Positions 37,167 through 46,451 are shown, counted from the first letter of the stretch. The stretch is 64,000 nt of DNA from Stenotrophomonas lacuserhaii (GCF_014836545.1 NZ_JACSQS010000002.1:173622-237621); one strand, 5' to 3'. Notes: generated from the sequence alone by a model not told the origin. A program made the numbers and translations.

Positions 37167-38756
37167 TCAGTCGAGCGCGCGGTAGCGGAAGTTGCGGAAG
37201 GTGACCGCGCCGTCGCCGGCCGCGTACAGCGCCGGCTTCAGGGCCAGGAACTTGCCCGCCACATTGTGATGGTAACCGGACACTTCCATCTGAACCGGGT
37301 ACTTCTCCCAGGTGCGGCCGTCGGTGCTGGAGTGGATGGTGACGATATGGCGGTTGTTGGTGACCCGCAGCCAGAGCTTGCCGCCGGTGCTGCTGGGCGC
37401 CAGGCGGGTAGGGCGCTCTTCACCATAGCGGTGCATGATGAACTTCTCGCCGTTGCTGCCGACACCTACGTACAGGCGGTCACTGTAGTACAGCAGGGCG
37501 CCGCCGACCGCGCCGGGGGCGACATCCATCTCGACCTCGAACTGGTAGGCCTTGTCGCCGGCGATGGCGGTGAGCGGCGAGCTGTCACGCGGGGTTTCAC
37601 CCTTGCCCTGCAGCACCAGGCCGTTGCCGCTGAAGCCCAGCCGCTTGTATTCATCCTGCGCGGGGTTGAAGAACGACCATTGCGGTCCGAGCTTGCTGCC
37701 GGTGAAGGGGTCGGACAGGGCCATGCCGTGCTGCCCGACCGACTCGCCCGCCGGCTTGCGCAGCGGCTGGCCGAGGTCGCCGCCCTTGGCGACATACCAG
37801 CCGTCGGCGGTCCACTCGATCGGCTCCAGCAACGCCTGCCGACCCAGCGTCCAATAGCCGTTCTCATAGCCGTGGTAGATCATCCACCAGCGGTCGTCGG
37901 TGCCTTCCACCACGGTGGCGTGGCCGCGCGACCACCACGGCTCGGCGGCGGACTGCGTGCGCATGATCGGATTGTTCGGGTCGTTCACCCACGGACCGTG
38001 GATGGAACGCGAACGGGCAACAATGACCATGTGCCCGGTCGGCGGGCCGGCGGTACCGCCCACCGCGGTGGTCATGTAATACCAGCCGTCGCGGAAGTTG
38101 ATCTTCGGGCCTTCCTGCGCGTATGCCTCCACGTCCCAGCTTTCCGGGTACTTCCAGCCGTCGTAGACGTGCTTGGGGGTACCGACCACGCTCAGGCCGT
38201 CGTCGGCCAGCTGCACGTAATCACCGCCACTCAGGAACAGGTAACGCTTGCCGTCCTCACCGACGGCGTGGCCCGGATCGATGTACTTCTCCAGGCCGAT
38301 GTCGATCGGTTCGCTCCAGGGGCCCTTGATGTCATCGGCCCAGACCACGAAATTGCTGCGTGTTTCACCGGTGCGCGCGGGGAAATAGATGTAGTAGCGG
38401 CCTTCGTGCTTGATGATGTCCGGTGCCCAGATCGCTCCGACATTCTTGGTGATCGCATGGCCCAGCGGCTGCCAGTTGACCAGGTCGCGCGAGTGCCACA
38501 GCGGCAGGCCCGGATACGCATCGAAGGAGGACAGGGTAAGGTAGTAATCCTCGCCATCCTTCAGCACCGACGGATCCGGGCGGTCACCGGCGAACACCGG
38601 ATTGAGGAAGGTGCCGTTGCCGAGATCGGCCTGGCGCTGGTTCTCGATGCCACGTTTCCAGTTCGTGGCGGCTACCGGTCCGGCGGCGGCCACGGCCGCG
38701 CTGGCCAGCAGCAGGCCACCGGCCAGCAGGATCTTCAGGGTGTGCTTCAACTGCAT
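37167..38756 (-). CDS. Glycoside hydrolase family 43 enzyme
   Basis: A 529-residue exported hydrolase. After the signal peptide, the GH43 five-bladed propeller has all three acids: Asp in GDRPDPSVLKDG, Asp in WAPDIIKHEG, Glu in AQEGPKINFRDGWYY. A C-terminal jelly-roll (about 340-529, SDPFTGSKLGPQWSFFN and VTIHSSTDGRTW) resembles the beta-xylosidase C-terminal domain. Activity could be arabinofuranosidase, xylosidase or galactanase; subfamily is not clear. It stands just upstream of the LacI gene on the same strand. Confidence 0.88.
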   Translation of the reverse strand: MQLKHTLKILLAGGLLLASAAVAAAGPVAATNWKRGIENQRQADLGNGTFLNPVFAGDRPDPSVLKDGEDYYLTLSSFDAYPGLPLWHSRDLVNWQPLGHAITKNVGAIWAPDIIKHEGRYYIYFPARTGETRSNFVVWADDIKGPWSEPIDIGLEKYIDPGHAVGEDGKRYLFLSGGDYVQLADDGLSVVGTPKHVYDGWKYPESWDVEAYAQEGPKINFRDGWYYMTTAVGGTAGPPTGHMVIVARSRSIHGPWVNDPNNPIMRTQSAAEPWWSRGHATVVEGTDDRWWMIYHGYENGYWTLGRQALLEPIEWTADGWYVAKGGDLGQPLRKPAGESVGQHGMALSDPFTGSKLGPQWSFFNPAQDEYKRLGFSGNGLVLQGKGETPRDSSPLTAIAGDKAYQFEVEMDVAPGAVGGALLYYSDRLYVGVGSNGEKFIMHRYGEERPTRLAPSSTGGKLWLRVTNNRHIVTIHSSTDGRTWEKYPVQMEVSGYHHNVAGKFLALKPALYAAGDGAVTFRNFRYRALD

Positions 38757-38782
38757 CGTTTTCCCTCCCAGGAAAGATAGGT

Positions 38783-38875
38783 AGGTGGCGACCCGCGGCC
38801 GCGGTGGGTGACGACCGGCGACTACGGTGGGTGACGACCGTTGGTCGTCACGCTTTCTTCGATGGATGGCGACGC
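38783..38875. repeat. REP-like cluster between TRAP operon and GH43
   Basis: GGTAGGTGGCGACC, GGTGGGTGACGACCGGCGAC and GGTGGGTGACGACCGTTGGT (the last at 38826-38851). They lie in a 146-base gap between two same-strand genes and may separate their transcripts. I see no TGACACCG operator in this gap. Confidence 0.6.
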
Positions 38876-38902
38876 AGGTCGTCGCCACGCCGCCCGCCCC
38901 CA

Positions 38903-40186
38903 TCAGGCCCGCAGCAGATGCGGCAGCCACAGCGACAGGCCGGGGAAGAACGCCACCACCAGCAGCACGCCCAGCGCCACGAACCAGAACGGCCAGATGC
39001 TGCGCATGCTTTCGCCCACGCTGATCTTGCCGATGGCGGTGCCGATGAACAGCACCGAGCCCACCGGCGGGGTCACCAGCCCGAGGCCGCCGGCCAGCAC
39101 CAGCACCAGCCCGAAGTGGATCGGATCGATGCCGTAGGCCTTGGCCACCGGCAGGAAGATCGGCGTGCAGATCAGGATCATCGGCGCCAGGTCCATGAAG
39201 GTACCCAGCAGCAGCAGCATGATCACGATCATCAGCAGCACCATGAACTGGCTGTGCGCGAAGGACTGCAGGAAGTCCACCGCCGCGACCGGCACCTGCA
39301 GGAAGGCCAGCAGCCAGCCGAACACGGCGGCGGTGGCGATCACGAACAGGATCACCCCGGTGCTGCGCGCGGCATGGATGACCGTGCCGAAGAACTCACG
39401 CCACGGCAGCTGGCGGTACAGCAGGGTAGTGACCAGCAGCGCATACACCACGGCGATGGCCGCACTTTCCACGGCAGTGAAGATGCCCGCGCGGATACCC
39501 ACGAAGATCAGCGCCACCAGGCCCAGGCCGGGCAGGGCGGAGAAGATGCGCAAGGCCACCGCGCGCCAGCCCGGGAACACTTCCACGCCATAACCCCGGC
39601 GACGTGCCACCACATAGCCGGTGACCATCAAGGCCAGCGTCATCATCAGCGCCGGGACGATGCCCGCCGCGAACAGGTCGGCGATGGACAATCCACCGCC
39701 GGCAGCGGCCGAGAACAGGATCAGGTTGTGCGAGGGCGGCACCAGCAGCGCGACCAGCGCGGCGGTGATGCTGACGTTGACCGCGAAATCACGGTCATAA
39801 CCGCGCTTGACCATCTGCGGGATCATCGTGCCGCCGACCGCCGACACATCGGCGATGGCCGAACCAGACACCCCGCCGAAGAACAGCGAGGACAGGATCG
39901 ACACCTGTCCCAGGCCGCCGCGCATGCGCCCGACCAGCGAGGACGCCAACGCGATCAGGCGTTCGGAGATGCCGCCACGCATCATGATCTCACCGGCGAA
40001 GATGAACAGCGGAATCGCGATCAGCGATGCCGAGCCGGTACCGGCGGAGATCTGCTGCACCAGTACGATGCTGGGGATGTCCAGGTAGAGCAGGGTGGCA
40101 AGCGCGGCGGCCGCCAGCGCGTAGGCGACCGGCACACCGATCACCAGCAGGCCGGCGAACACCAGGAAAAGCAGGGTAATGCCCAT
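38903..40186 (-). CDS. dctM: TRAP transporter large permease DctM
   Basis: A 427-residue inner-membrane protein with about 12 hydrophobic helices, the ion-driven transport subunit of a TRAP system. Family blocks: AIPLFIFAGEIMMRGGISERL, GGVSGSAIADVSAVGG, VPPSHNLILF, and GGLGLVTPPVGSVLFIG. I start at the ATG at 40186; a TTG two codons earlier overlaps the dctQ stop. It is the last gene of the FAH-dctP-dctQ-dctM operon. Confidence 0.93.
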   Translation of the reverse strand: MGITLLFLVFAGLLVIGVPVAYALAAAALATLLYLDIPSIVLVQQISAGTGSASLIAIPLFIFAGEIMMRGGISERLIALASSLVGRMRGGLGQVSILSSLFFGGVSGSAIADVSAVGGTMIPQMVKRGYDRDFAVNVSITAALVALLVPPSHNLILFSAAAGGGLSIADLFAAGIVPALMMTLALMVTGYVVARRRGYGVEVFPGWRAVALRIFSALPGLGLVALIFVGIRAGIFTAVESAAIAVVYALLVTTLLYRQLPWREFFGTVIHAARSTGVILFVIATAAVFGWLLAFLQVPVAAVDFLQSFAHSQFMVLLMIVIMLLLLGTFMDLAPMILICTPIFLPVAKAYGIDPIHFGLVLVLAGGLGLVTPPVGSVLFIGTAIGKISVGESMRSIWPFWFVALGVLLVVAFFPGLSLWLPHLLRA

Positions 40187-40188
40187 GT

Positions 40189-40734
40189 TCAACGATCTCC
40201 TTCAGCGTCTTCGTCGGCCACCACCGCGAGCGGGAAATGGACCCGCCATGCACGGTTGAGCGCGAACAGCACCATCAGCGCACCGCCCACCGACAGCGGC
40301 AGGTAATTGATGCTCTGCGGCAGGTTGGCACCGGCGGCCTTGATGTCCAGGCCGTCGCGCAGCAGCACCATCGCGAACACCGCCAGGTAGCCACCCAGCA
40401 CGCCGATCACCAGCTGCACGAAGGTATCCACCGCACGGCGCAATCGCGGGCCCATGTAACCGGCCAGCAGGAAGAAACCGAAGTGGCGGTTGGTGTAGAC
40501 GCCGCAGGCCGCGCCCAGGCTCATCGCCGTGCTCAGCAGCAGCAGCGTCACCGGCTCGGTCCAGCTGGGCGAATCGTTGAGCACGTAGCGGGCGAATACC
40601 TGCCAACCCTGCACCACCACCAGCCCCAGCAGGGCGGCCACGGCGATGTAGATGGCGAAATCGGCGATGCGGTCCAGCAGGCGCTGTCCTGCGCCGGGGG
40701 CGATCGGGGCGGTGCCCGTCGTCATGTCGGTCAT
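40189..40734 (-). CDS. dctQ: TRAP transporter small permease DctQ
   Basis: A 181-residue protein with four hydrophobic helices, as is usual for DctQ. Family blocks: GWQVFARYVLNDSPSWTEP and AACGVYTNRHFGFF. It starts 11 bases after dctP, with a strong Shine-Dalgarno (TGAGGAAC) overlapping the dctP stop. Its stop is two bases from the dctM start. Confidence 0.92.
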   Translation of the reverse strand: MTDMTTGTAPIAPGAGQRLLDRIADFAIYIAVAALLGLVVVQGWQVFARYVLNDSPSWTEPVTLLLLSTAMSLGAACGVYTNRHFGFFLLAGYMGPRLRRAVDTFVQLVIGVLGGYLAVFAMVLLRDGLDIKAAGANLPQSINYLPLSVGGALMVLFALNRAWRVHFPLAVVADEDAEGDR

Positions 40735-40745
40735 GGCAGAGTTCC

Positions 40746-41747
40746 TCAGGCGAGATCGCGGATGCGGCTGACCATGGCGGCCAGCTCGGGCTGCTTCAGG
40801 TACTCCTGCAGCAGCGGATCAGCGGCCTTGCGGAAGGCCGGCATGTCCACTTCGTTGGCCTTGATGCCGAAGTCGAGCACCGCCTTGCGCGCGGCATCTT
40901 CGGAAGCATCCCACTGTTCGCGCATGACCTTCACCGAGGCACGCGCGGTTTCCAGCAGCAGCTGGCGATCGGCCGGCTGCAGCTGGTCGAAGCTGGCACG
41001 CGACATCAACAACACGTCCGGCGCATACGAATGATCGCTCTGCGACCAGTAGCGCGCAGCCTCGAAATGACGGCTGGAATGGAAGCTGCGCATGTTGTTT
41101 TCCGCACCGTCGATCATGTGCGTTTCCATCCCGGAGAACGTGTCACCCAACGACATCGGGGTCGGGTTGGCACCGAACAGGCGCATCAGCTGGATGAAGA
41201 TGTCCGACGATGCGACGCGCAGCTTCAGGCCGCGCAGGTCCTGCGGGGACACGATCGGATGCTTGGTGTTGTAGAAGCAGCGCGCACCGGAATCGTAGAT
41301 CGCCAGGCCGACCAGGTCGCGGCTTTCGAACCCGCGCAGCACCGCCTCGGCAACGCCGCTGTCCAGCGCGGCGCGCATGTGCGCCACCGAGTCGAACACG
41401 TAGGGCAGGCACAGGGCCTGGGTCAGCGGAAAGGCGTTGTTGAGCGCGCCGGAGTACACCCGGGTGATGTCGATGGCGCCGAAGCGGGCCATGTCGATCG
41501 CTTCCGATTCGCGGCCCAGCTGCCCGGAGTGGTACTGGCGCAGGCGCAGGCGCCCACCGGTCTCACGTTGCAACGTATCGCCGATCCACTTGACCGCGGT
41601 CACGGTGGGATAGTCCGCCACATGCACATCGGTGGCGGTCAGCAGGTGGCCGCCAGCTGCGCTGCCGCCCGCCTTGCTGCAGCCGACCAGTGCCGGCGCG
41701 GCAAGCGCGCCGAGGCTGGTGGCGAGGAAATTTCTACGTGTGATCAT
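40746..41747 (-). CDS. dctP: TRAP transporter solute-binding lipoprotein DctP
   Basis: A 333-residue periplasmic binding protein. The N-terminus MITRRNFLATSLGALAAPAL has a twin-arginine look and ends in lipobox LVGC. The conserved arginine that holds the ligand carboxylate is in LRGLKLRVASSDIF. In this context the ligand is probably a uronate or an unsaturated oligouronide; direct evidence is absent. It starts 37 bases after the FAH-like gene and shares its operon. Confidence 0.92.
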   Translation of the reverse strand: MITRRNFLATSLGALAAPALVGCSKAGGSAAGGHLLTATDVHVADYPTVTAVKWIGDTLQRETGGRLRLRQYHSGQLGRESEAIDMARFGAIDITRVYSGALNNAFPLTQALCLPYVFDSVAHMRAALDSGVAEAVLRGFESRDLVGLAIYDSGARCFYNTKHPIVSPQDLRGLKLRVASSDIFIQLMRLFGANPTPMSLGDTFSGMETHMIDGAENNMRSFHSSRHFEAARYWSQSDHSYAPDVLLMSRASFDQLQPADRQLLLETARASVKVMREQWDASEDAARKAVLDFGIKANEVDMPAFRKAADPLLQEYLKQPELAAMVSRIRDLA

Positions 41748-41784
41748 CTGCGCCCTCCCGCGCGTGTTCACCGGGCCGCTGCGG

Positions 41785-42624
41785 TCATCCCGCAGCGACG
41801 GCCCGGCAGGCAATGTCTCCGAAACCGGCAAACCGCACCACTGCCGTCTGGCCTACGCGGATGTCGTGGATACCGGTCGCATTGCCGGTGGCGATCAGTT
41901 CGCCGCGCTTGAGCGGACGGCCGCGTTTGGCCGAGCGGGACAGTGCGAAGGCGATCGCAGTGCGCAGGCCGCCGGGCAGGCGGGTTGCACCGCCGGTGCC
42001 GACCACCTCGCCTTCGATCAGCGTTTCCGCGCGCAGTTCGCTGTCGTCGCGCCGGGTCCAGTCGGTGATCTCCGGTCCCAGCAGCAGGCCGTTGTTGTTG
42101 CCGAAATCGGACACCACCACCAACGGCCCCAGGATGTTGATCGTGGCCAGCGGGCTGCTGGCAACCTCCACGCCGATGTACAGGCGGGCCGGCAGTGCTT
42201 CGGCCTGCTCGGGCGTCCACTCCAGCTGGTCGGCCGGGGCATCTTCCAGCAGTTCGATCACATACTCGGCTTCGACCGCTGCGAAGCCGCCCTCGAAGAC
42301 CGCGATATCGAGCGTTGTTCCACCGGTAGCATTCTGCAGCCGATTATTGAAGATCGGGCCCAGCAGACGATCGTCGCCGGAGCTGTCGCGGCGTTCTTCG
42401 GCGATGTAGCCGACTTTCCAACCGACCACCTCATGCTCCCACTGGCCGATTGCCAGGTCCTGCACGTGATAGGCGCTGACCAGGTCGGCGGGGATCTGGC
42501 CGGGGAAATCGGCCAGCGATGCGCCCGCGCGGCGCGCACCGGTGAAGGCGCTGGCGATGGCGGCAGGGTCGGCGGAGGCCGCCGGTGCGGTTGGCAGGTC
42601 CATGTTGCCGGGTTCGTTGCTCAA
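41785..42624 (-). CDS. 2-keto-4-pentenoate hydratase / FAH-family enzyme
   Basis: A protein of 279 residues (272 if it starts at the ATG 42603). VGWKVGYIAEE, FEGGFAAVEAEYVIELLED, YIGVEVASSPLATI and GLLLGPEITDW match the MhpD/fumarylacetoacetate hydrolase superfamily, which acts on 2-keto acids with a bound divalent metal. I prefer the TTG at 42624, since AGGGAGAG lies about 7 bases before it. As first gene of the TRAP operon under a uronate-type operator, it may process a deoxy-keto acid from the sugar; its substrate is unknown. Confidence 0.75.
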   Translation of the reverse strand: MSNEPGNMDLPTAPAASADPAAIASAFTGARRAGASLADFPGQIPADLVSAYHVQDLAIGQWEHEVVGWKVGYIAEERRDSSGDDRLLGPIFNNRLQNATGGTTLDIAVFEGGFAAVEAEYVIELLEDAPADQLEWTPEQAEALPARLYIGVEVASSPLATINILGPLVVVSDFGNNNGLLLGPEITDWTRRDDSELRAETLIEGEVVGTGGATRLPGGLRTAIAFALSRSAKRGRPLKRGELIATGNATGIHDIRVGQTAVVRFAGFGDIACRAVAAG

Positions 42625-42679
42625 GGAGGCTCTCCCTTTGGCGTTGTTGCGCTGCGCATCGACAGCGTTCGGATGACGT

Positions 42680-42708
42680 GTATATGGTAAACCGGTGTCA
42701 TCTGGCAA
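42680..42708 (-). promoter_or_regulatory. FAH-TRAP promoter with LacI-type operator
   Basis: On the minus strand -35 TTGCCA (42708-42703) and -10 ATATAC (42685-42680) are exactly 17 bases apart. The spacer holds TGACACCGGTTTACCA (42700-42685), reaching one base into the -10. The divergent esterase gene starts at 42782, so the site could control both directions. Confidence 0.7.
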
Positions 42709-42781
42709 TGTGCAGTGCGTCAGAAGGCACGACGGGGGTGGCCAACTGTCACCTGTCATCGTCCCAGGAGCCTTGTGCCGC

Positions 42782-43786
42782 ATGAGATCGACGCTTTTTT
42801 CGCTGCTCTGTTCGTTGTCCCTGGCCACCTCACCGGCGCTTGCTGCCGCTGCGGCGCAGCGCGCACCGCCGCCGCCCGTTGCAGGGGCCGAAGAGGCCGC
42901 CGGCGAGCACATCGCATTGTGGCCAGCGGGAGAGGTGCCCGGCGAAAGCGGCCCCGCGCGCGGACTTCACGTGGTGGAGCGCAGCGCGGACCCGGCCCGG
43001 CCCGATCGTTATGTCGACCAGATCGATGCGCCGTGGTTGGTGGTTCATGCCCCGGCGCAGCCCAATGGCAAGGCGCTGCTGGTGATTCCAGGCGGCGGCT
43101 ACCAGCGCGTGGTGATCGACAAGGAAGGCACCGGGCTGGTCCCGCAGTGGGTCGACCGCGCCGGCTATACCCTGTTCGTGCTGCGTTACCGGTTGCCCGA
43201 GACCGGCCGCGACCGCCAGGCGGCGCTTGCCGATGCGCAGCGCGCGATGCGCGTGGTTCGCGCCGCCGCAGCACGCCGCGGGCTGGACGTGGAAGACATC
43301 GCGGTGATGGGCTTTTCGGCCGGTGGCCATGTCGCCGCGCGCCTGGCCACCGGCTTCGACACCCCCGCTTACCCGCCAGCCGATGCAGCCGACCGGCTCA
43401 GCGCGCGGCCTTCCCGCGCCGTGCTGGTGTACCCGGTGATCGATATGGGACCGCAGGCCCACGGCGGCTCACGCCTGCGCCTGATCGGCGAACCGGCGGA
43501 CGCGGCCCTGGTAAGCCGCTACTCGATGCAGGACCAGGTGCGCGCGGACATGCCCCCCACCCTGCTGCTGCACGCGGCCGATGACCGCGTCGTCAGCGTC
43601 GACAACAGCCTGCTGATGGCGCGTGCGCTGGCAGCGGCGGGCGTGGAGCATGAACTCCATGTGTTCGCCCACGGTGGCCACGGCTTCGGTATGCGCGCCG
43701 CCGCGGATTCGACCACGGCCCTGTGGCCGGACATCGCGCAGCGCTGGCTGCGCGCCCAGACCCAGACCCCGGAGGGTCGCCCATGA
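42782..43786 (+). CDS. Exported alpha/beta hydrolase (acetyl-xylan-esterase-like)
   Basis: A 334-residue protein with a signal peptide (MRSTLFSLLCSLSLATSPALA). The oxyanion-hole block is VIPGGGYQRVV, the nucleophile elbow GFSAGGHVAA, the Asp is in LLHAADDRVV, and the His in HGGHGFGM. This is the esterase type found next to xylanases and pectinases. It overlaps the next gene by four bases (ATGA), forming an esterase operon on the plus strand. Likely acts on acyl groups of plant polymers in the periplasm. Confidence 0.83.
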   Translation: MRSTLFSLLCSLSLATSPALAAAAAQRAPPPPVAGAEEAAGEHIALWPAGEVPGESGPARGLHVVERSADPARPDRYVDQIDAPWLVVHAPAQPNGKALLVIPGGGYQRVVIDKEGTGLVPQWVDRAGYTLFVLRYRLPETGRDRQAALADAQRAMRVVRAAAARRGLDVEDIAVMGFSAGGHVAARLATGFDTPAYPPADAADRLSARPSRAVLVYPVIDMGPQAHGGSRLRLIGEPADAALVSRYSMQDQVRADMPPTLLLHAADDRVVSVDNSLLMARALAAAGVEHELHVFAHGGHGFGMRAAADSTTALWPDIAQRWLRAQTQTPEGRP

Positions 43787-45408
43787 ACGACGATCACGCC
43801 GACCTGCAACGCCGCCGCTTCCTCCGCGACAGTGCACGCTGGACATTCGCTGCCGCCACCGCCTCCCTGCTGCCGACCGCACTGGCCCAACCTGGCCTGC
43901 ACGCCGACCAGCAGGTACTGGCGCGGGTACGCGGGGGACGCGTGCGCGGCCAGCGCGAACACGGCACGTGTGTGTTCCGCGGGCTTCGCTACGGCGCCGA
44001 CACCGCCGCCTACCGCTTCCAGCCACCGCGCCGGGAAACGCCGTGGCGTGGTGTCGCCGATGCACTGGACTACGGAGCCGCCGCGCCACAGGGCGGCAGC
44101 GAAGGCCCGGGCAGCGAAGACTGCCTGTTCCTCAATGTCTGGACGCCGGCGCTCGGCGACGGCGGCAAGCGGCCGATCCTGTTCTACATCCACGGCGGCG
44201 GCTTCAACAACGGTTCCGGCAGTGACCCGCTGTACGACGGCGGCGCGCTGTGCCGGCGCGGCGACGTGGTGGTGGTGACAGTCAACCATCGCCTCAATCT
44301 GTTCGGCTATCTGTATCTGGGCGCGCTCGGTGACCCGCGCATGGCCGCGTCCGGCAACGTCGGCCAGCTCGACCTGGTGCAGGCCCTGCAATGGGTGCGC
44401 GAGCATGCTGCGGTCTTCGGCGGCGATGCGGGCAACATCACCGTGTTCGGCCAGTCCGGGGGCGGGGCGAAGATCGCCACGCTGATGGCGATGCCCGCGG
44501 CGAAGGGATTGTTCCAGCGGGCTTGGACGATGAGCGGCCAGCAGGTCACCGCCGCCGGCCCGCGCGCGGCCGCGCAGCGTACCGCCATCGCCATGGAAGC
44601 AGCCGGCGCGAAGGACGTCCAGGCGCTGCTGCGTCTGTCCCCGGCCGCGCTGCTGGCCGCCGGCAAGGCGCGCGATCCGTCGCGGATCGAGACCAGCGGG
44701 CTGTACGTGGGGCCGGTGCTGGATGATGTGGTGCTACCGGTGCATCCGTTCTTCCCCGAAGCGCCGGCGCAGTCCGCGCACATCCCGATGGTGATCGGCA
44801 ACACGCGCGATGAAACCCGTGCGTTCCTCGGCAACGATCCGGCCAACCACGAACTCACCTGGGACACCCTTCCGGCGAAGCTGGAACGCGAGCAGTACGT
44901 CGACCTGCGCCCACAGCGGGTGATCGACGCGTACCGCCGGATGTATCCGGATTACACGCCGTCGCAGGTGTTCTTCGCCGCCACCACCGCCGGACGCTCA
45001 TGGCGCGGGGCGGTGGAAGAACTGGAAGCGCGCGCGCGCCAGCGCGCCGGTGCGGCGCCCACCTGGGCCTACCAGCTGGACTGGGGTTCGCCGCTGGACG
45101 GTGGCAGGCTCGGCGCTTTCCACACGCTGGATATCCCGCTGGTGTTCGACAACACCGCCCAGCCCGGTGCACGCAGTGGCGATGGTGCGCAGGCGCGCGC
45201 ACTGGCGGCCACCATGAGCAGCGCACTGCTGCAGTTCGCCCGCCAGGGCGACCCCAACCACGCCGGCCTGGCGCACTGGGAACCGTACGGCCTGCCACGC
45301 CGGCAGACGCTGCTGTTCGATGTGCGCAGCACGCTGGCTGACGACCCGCGTGGCGGTGAGCGTGAGCTGTATCGGCAGGCACCGTTCCTGCAGCGCGGCA
45401 CGTTCTGA
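43783..45408 (+). CDS. Type B carboxylesterase, exported by Tat
   Basis: A 541-residue esterase. The start MNDDHADLQRRRFLRDSARW has a twin-arginine signal. Type B features: SEDCLFLNVWTP, oxyanion loop YIHGGGFNNGSG, nucleophile FGQSGGGAK, and the His in AFHTLDIPLVF. The acid is probably the Glu or Asp in IGNTRDETRAF. The substrate may be a feruloyl, methyl or acetyl ester on the polymer. It overlaps its neighbours on both sides closely (ATGA upstream, 22 bases downstream). Confidence 0.86.
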   Translation: MNDDHADLQRRRFLRDSARWTFAAATASLLPTALAQPGLHADQQVLARVRGGRVRGQREHGTCVFRGLRYGADTAAYRFQPPRRETPWRGVADALDYGAAAPQGGSEGPGSEDCLFLNVWTPALGDGGKRPILFYIHGGGFNNGSGSDPLYDGGALCRRGDVVVVTVNHRLNLFGYLYLGALGDPRMAASGNVGQLDLVQALQWVREHAAVFGGDAGNITVFGQSGGGAKIATLMAMPAAKGLFQRAWTMSGQQVTAAGPRAAAQRTAIAMEAAGAKDVQALLRLSPAALLAAGKARDPSRIETSGLYVGPVLDDVVLPVHPFFPEAPAQSAHIPMVIGNTRDETRAFLGNDPANHELTWDTLPAKLEREQYVDLRPQRVIDAYRRMYPDYTPSQVFFAATTAGRSWRGAVEELEARARQRAGAAPTWAYQLDWGSPLDGGRLGAFHTLDIPLVFDNTAQPGARSGDGAQARALAATMSSALLQFARQGDPNHAGLAHWEPYGLPRRQTLLFDVRSTLADDPRGGERELYRQAPFLQRGTF

Positions 45409-45430
45409 GTCCTGTTCAAAGGAGCTGTTG

Positions 45431-46333
45431 ATGATCCGTAGTCCCTCCAGGGATCCCGCCGGACATGGTTCGGCGCTACCTCTGCCCATCATGCAGCGCT
45501 TGCTGCTTCTCTTCTGCTGCATCGCGCTGCCGGCCCTGGCCGACGTGCCTGCCGAACGGCCGACGCCAACGCCGATCCGCGCCAGCAAGGTCATCCTGGT
45601 CGGTGACTCCACCACGGCCGTGCAGGGGGGCTGGGGCCCCCGGTTCTGTGCCGACCACCTGGCGTCGCCGGCGGCGTGCATCAATCTGGCGCGCGGCGGA
45701 CGCAGCACCTACAACTACCGCGCCGAAGGTTCGTGGGCACTGGTGGAAGCGGAGATGCACACCGCCGGCTATGCCACTACCTGGGTGCTGATCCAGTTCG
45801 GCCACAACGACCAGCCCGGCAAGCCGGGGCGTTCCACCGACCTGCGGCATGAGTTCCCCGACAACCTGCGCCGGTACGTCGCTGAGGTACGCGCGGCCGG
45901 CGCGGTGCCGGTGCTGGTCACGCCGTTGACCCGGCGCCAGTTCGCCGATGGCACGCTGATCGACGACCTGGGCCCTTGGGCGGGCGCCGTGCGCACGGTG
46001 GCCGCCGAACTGGACGTACCGCTGGTCGACCTGCACGCCCGCAGCCGGCAGCTGGTGCAGGCGATGGGCCCGGTGCTGGCGATGCAGCTGGCACAGGCGC
46101 CCGCGTCGCAGGAGCAGGTCGCCGCCGCGCTGACCGGCACCACCGTCGATGCGGCCCCATCCAGCGCGGCCGGCCGCGCGGCGCAGCACGCGCTGCTGGA
46201 ACCGATGGGGCAGGCCAAGCGGGCCTTCGACTACACCCACCTGGGCGACAAGGGCGCGGATGTGTTCGCCACGATCATGGCCGAAGAGCTTGCACGCGCC
46301 GTTCCCGCGATGCGCCCCCTCCTGCTGCCTTGA
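45431..46333 (+). CDS. Rhamnogalacturonan-acetylesterase-like SGNH hydrolase
   Basis: A 300-residue exported esterase, CE12-like: block I LVGDSTTAVQGGWG, GGRSTYNYRAEG, block III IQFGHNDQPG, and Asp-x-x-His in FDYTHLG. AAAGGAG at 45418-45424 lies 6 bases before the ATG at 45431, so this start is best supported. Its first 20 codons, however, are a REP element (45438-45480). The ordinary signal peptide (MQRLLLLFCCIALPALA) begins only at codon 21 (45491), which has no Shine-Dalgarno. It ends the three-gene esterase operon. Confidence 0.84.
   Translation: MIRSPSRDPAGHGSALPLPIMQRLLLLFCCIALPALADVPAERPTPTPIRASKVILVGDSTTAVQGGWGPRFCADHLASPAACINLARGGRSTYNYRAEGSWALVEAEMHTAGYATTWVLIQFGHNDQPGKPGRSTDLRHEFPDNLRRYVAEVRAAGAVPVLVTPLTRRQFADGTLIDDLGPWAGAVRTVAAELDVPLVDLHARSRQLVQAMGPVLAMQLAQAPASQEQVAAALTGTTVDAAPSSAAGRAAQHALLEPMGQAKRAFDYTHLGDKGADVFATIMAEELARAVPAMRPLLLP
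45438..45480. repeat. SMAG/REP element lying inside the esterase 5' coding region
   Basis: It begins GTAGTCCCTCCAGGGATC and ends CGGACATGGTTCGGCGCTACC. It stands between the Shine-Dalgarno/ATG at 45418-45433 and the natural signal-peptide start at 45491, in frame with no stop codon. Confidence 0.6.
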
Positions 46334-46451
46334 CGTATTCAGCTCCCTGCTCTCGGGGTTGCTCACCTCTCTGCTGCACCGGATACGCACGGAAACAGGC
46401 ACTCTCGTCTGCTGTTGACACCGTGCAAACGTTCCGCAGACGTCACTCGCC

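Noticed and set aside
46415..46430. TGACACCGTGCAAACG upstream of the cysteine dioxygenase gene, resembling the uronate operator head
   Set aside because: It lacks the CA-ended right half, and the gene has no link to uronate use. Probably chance.
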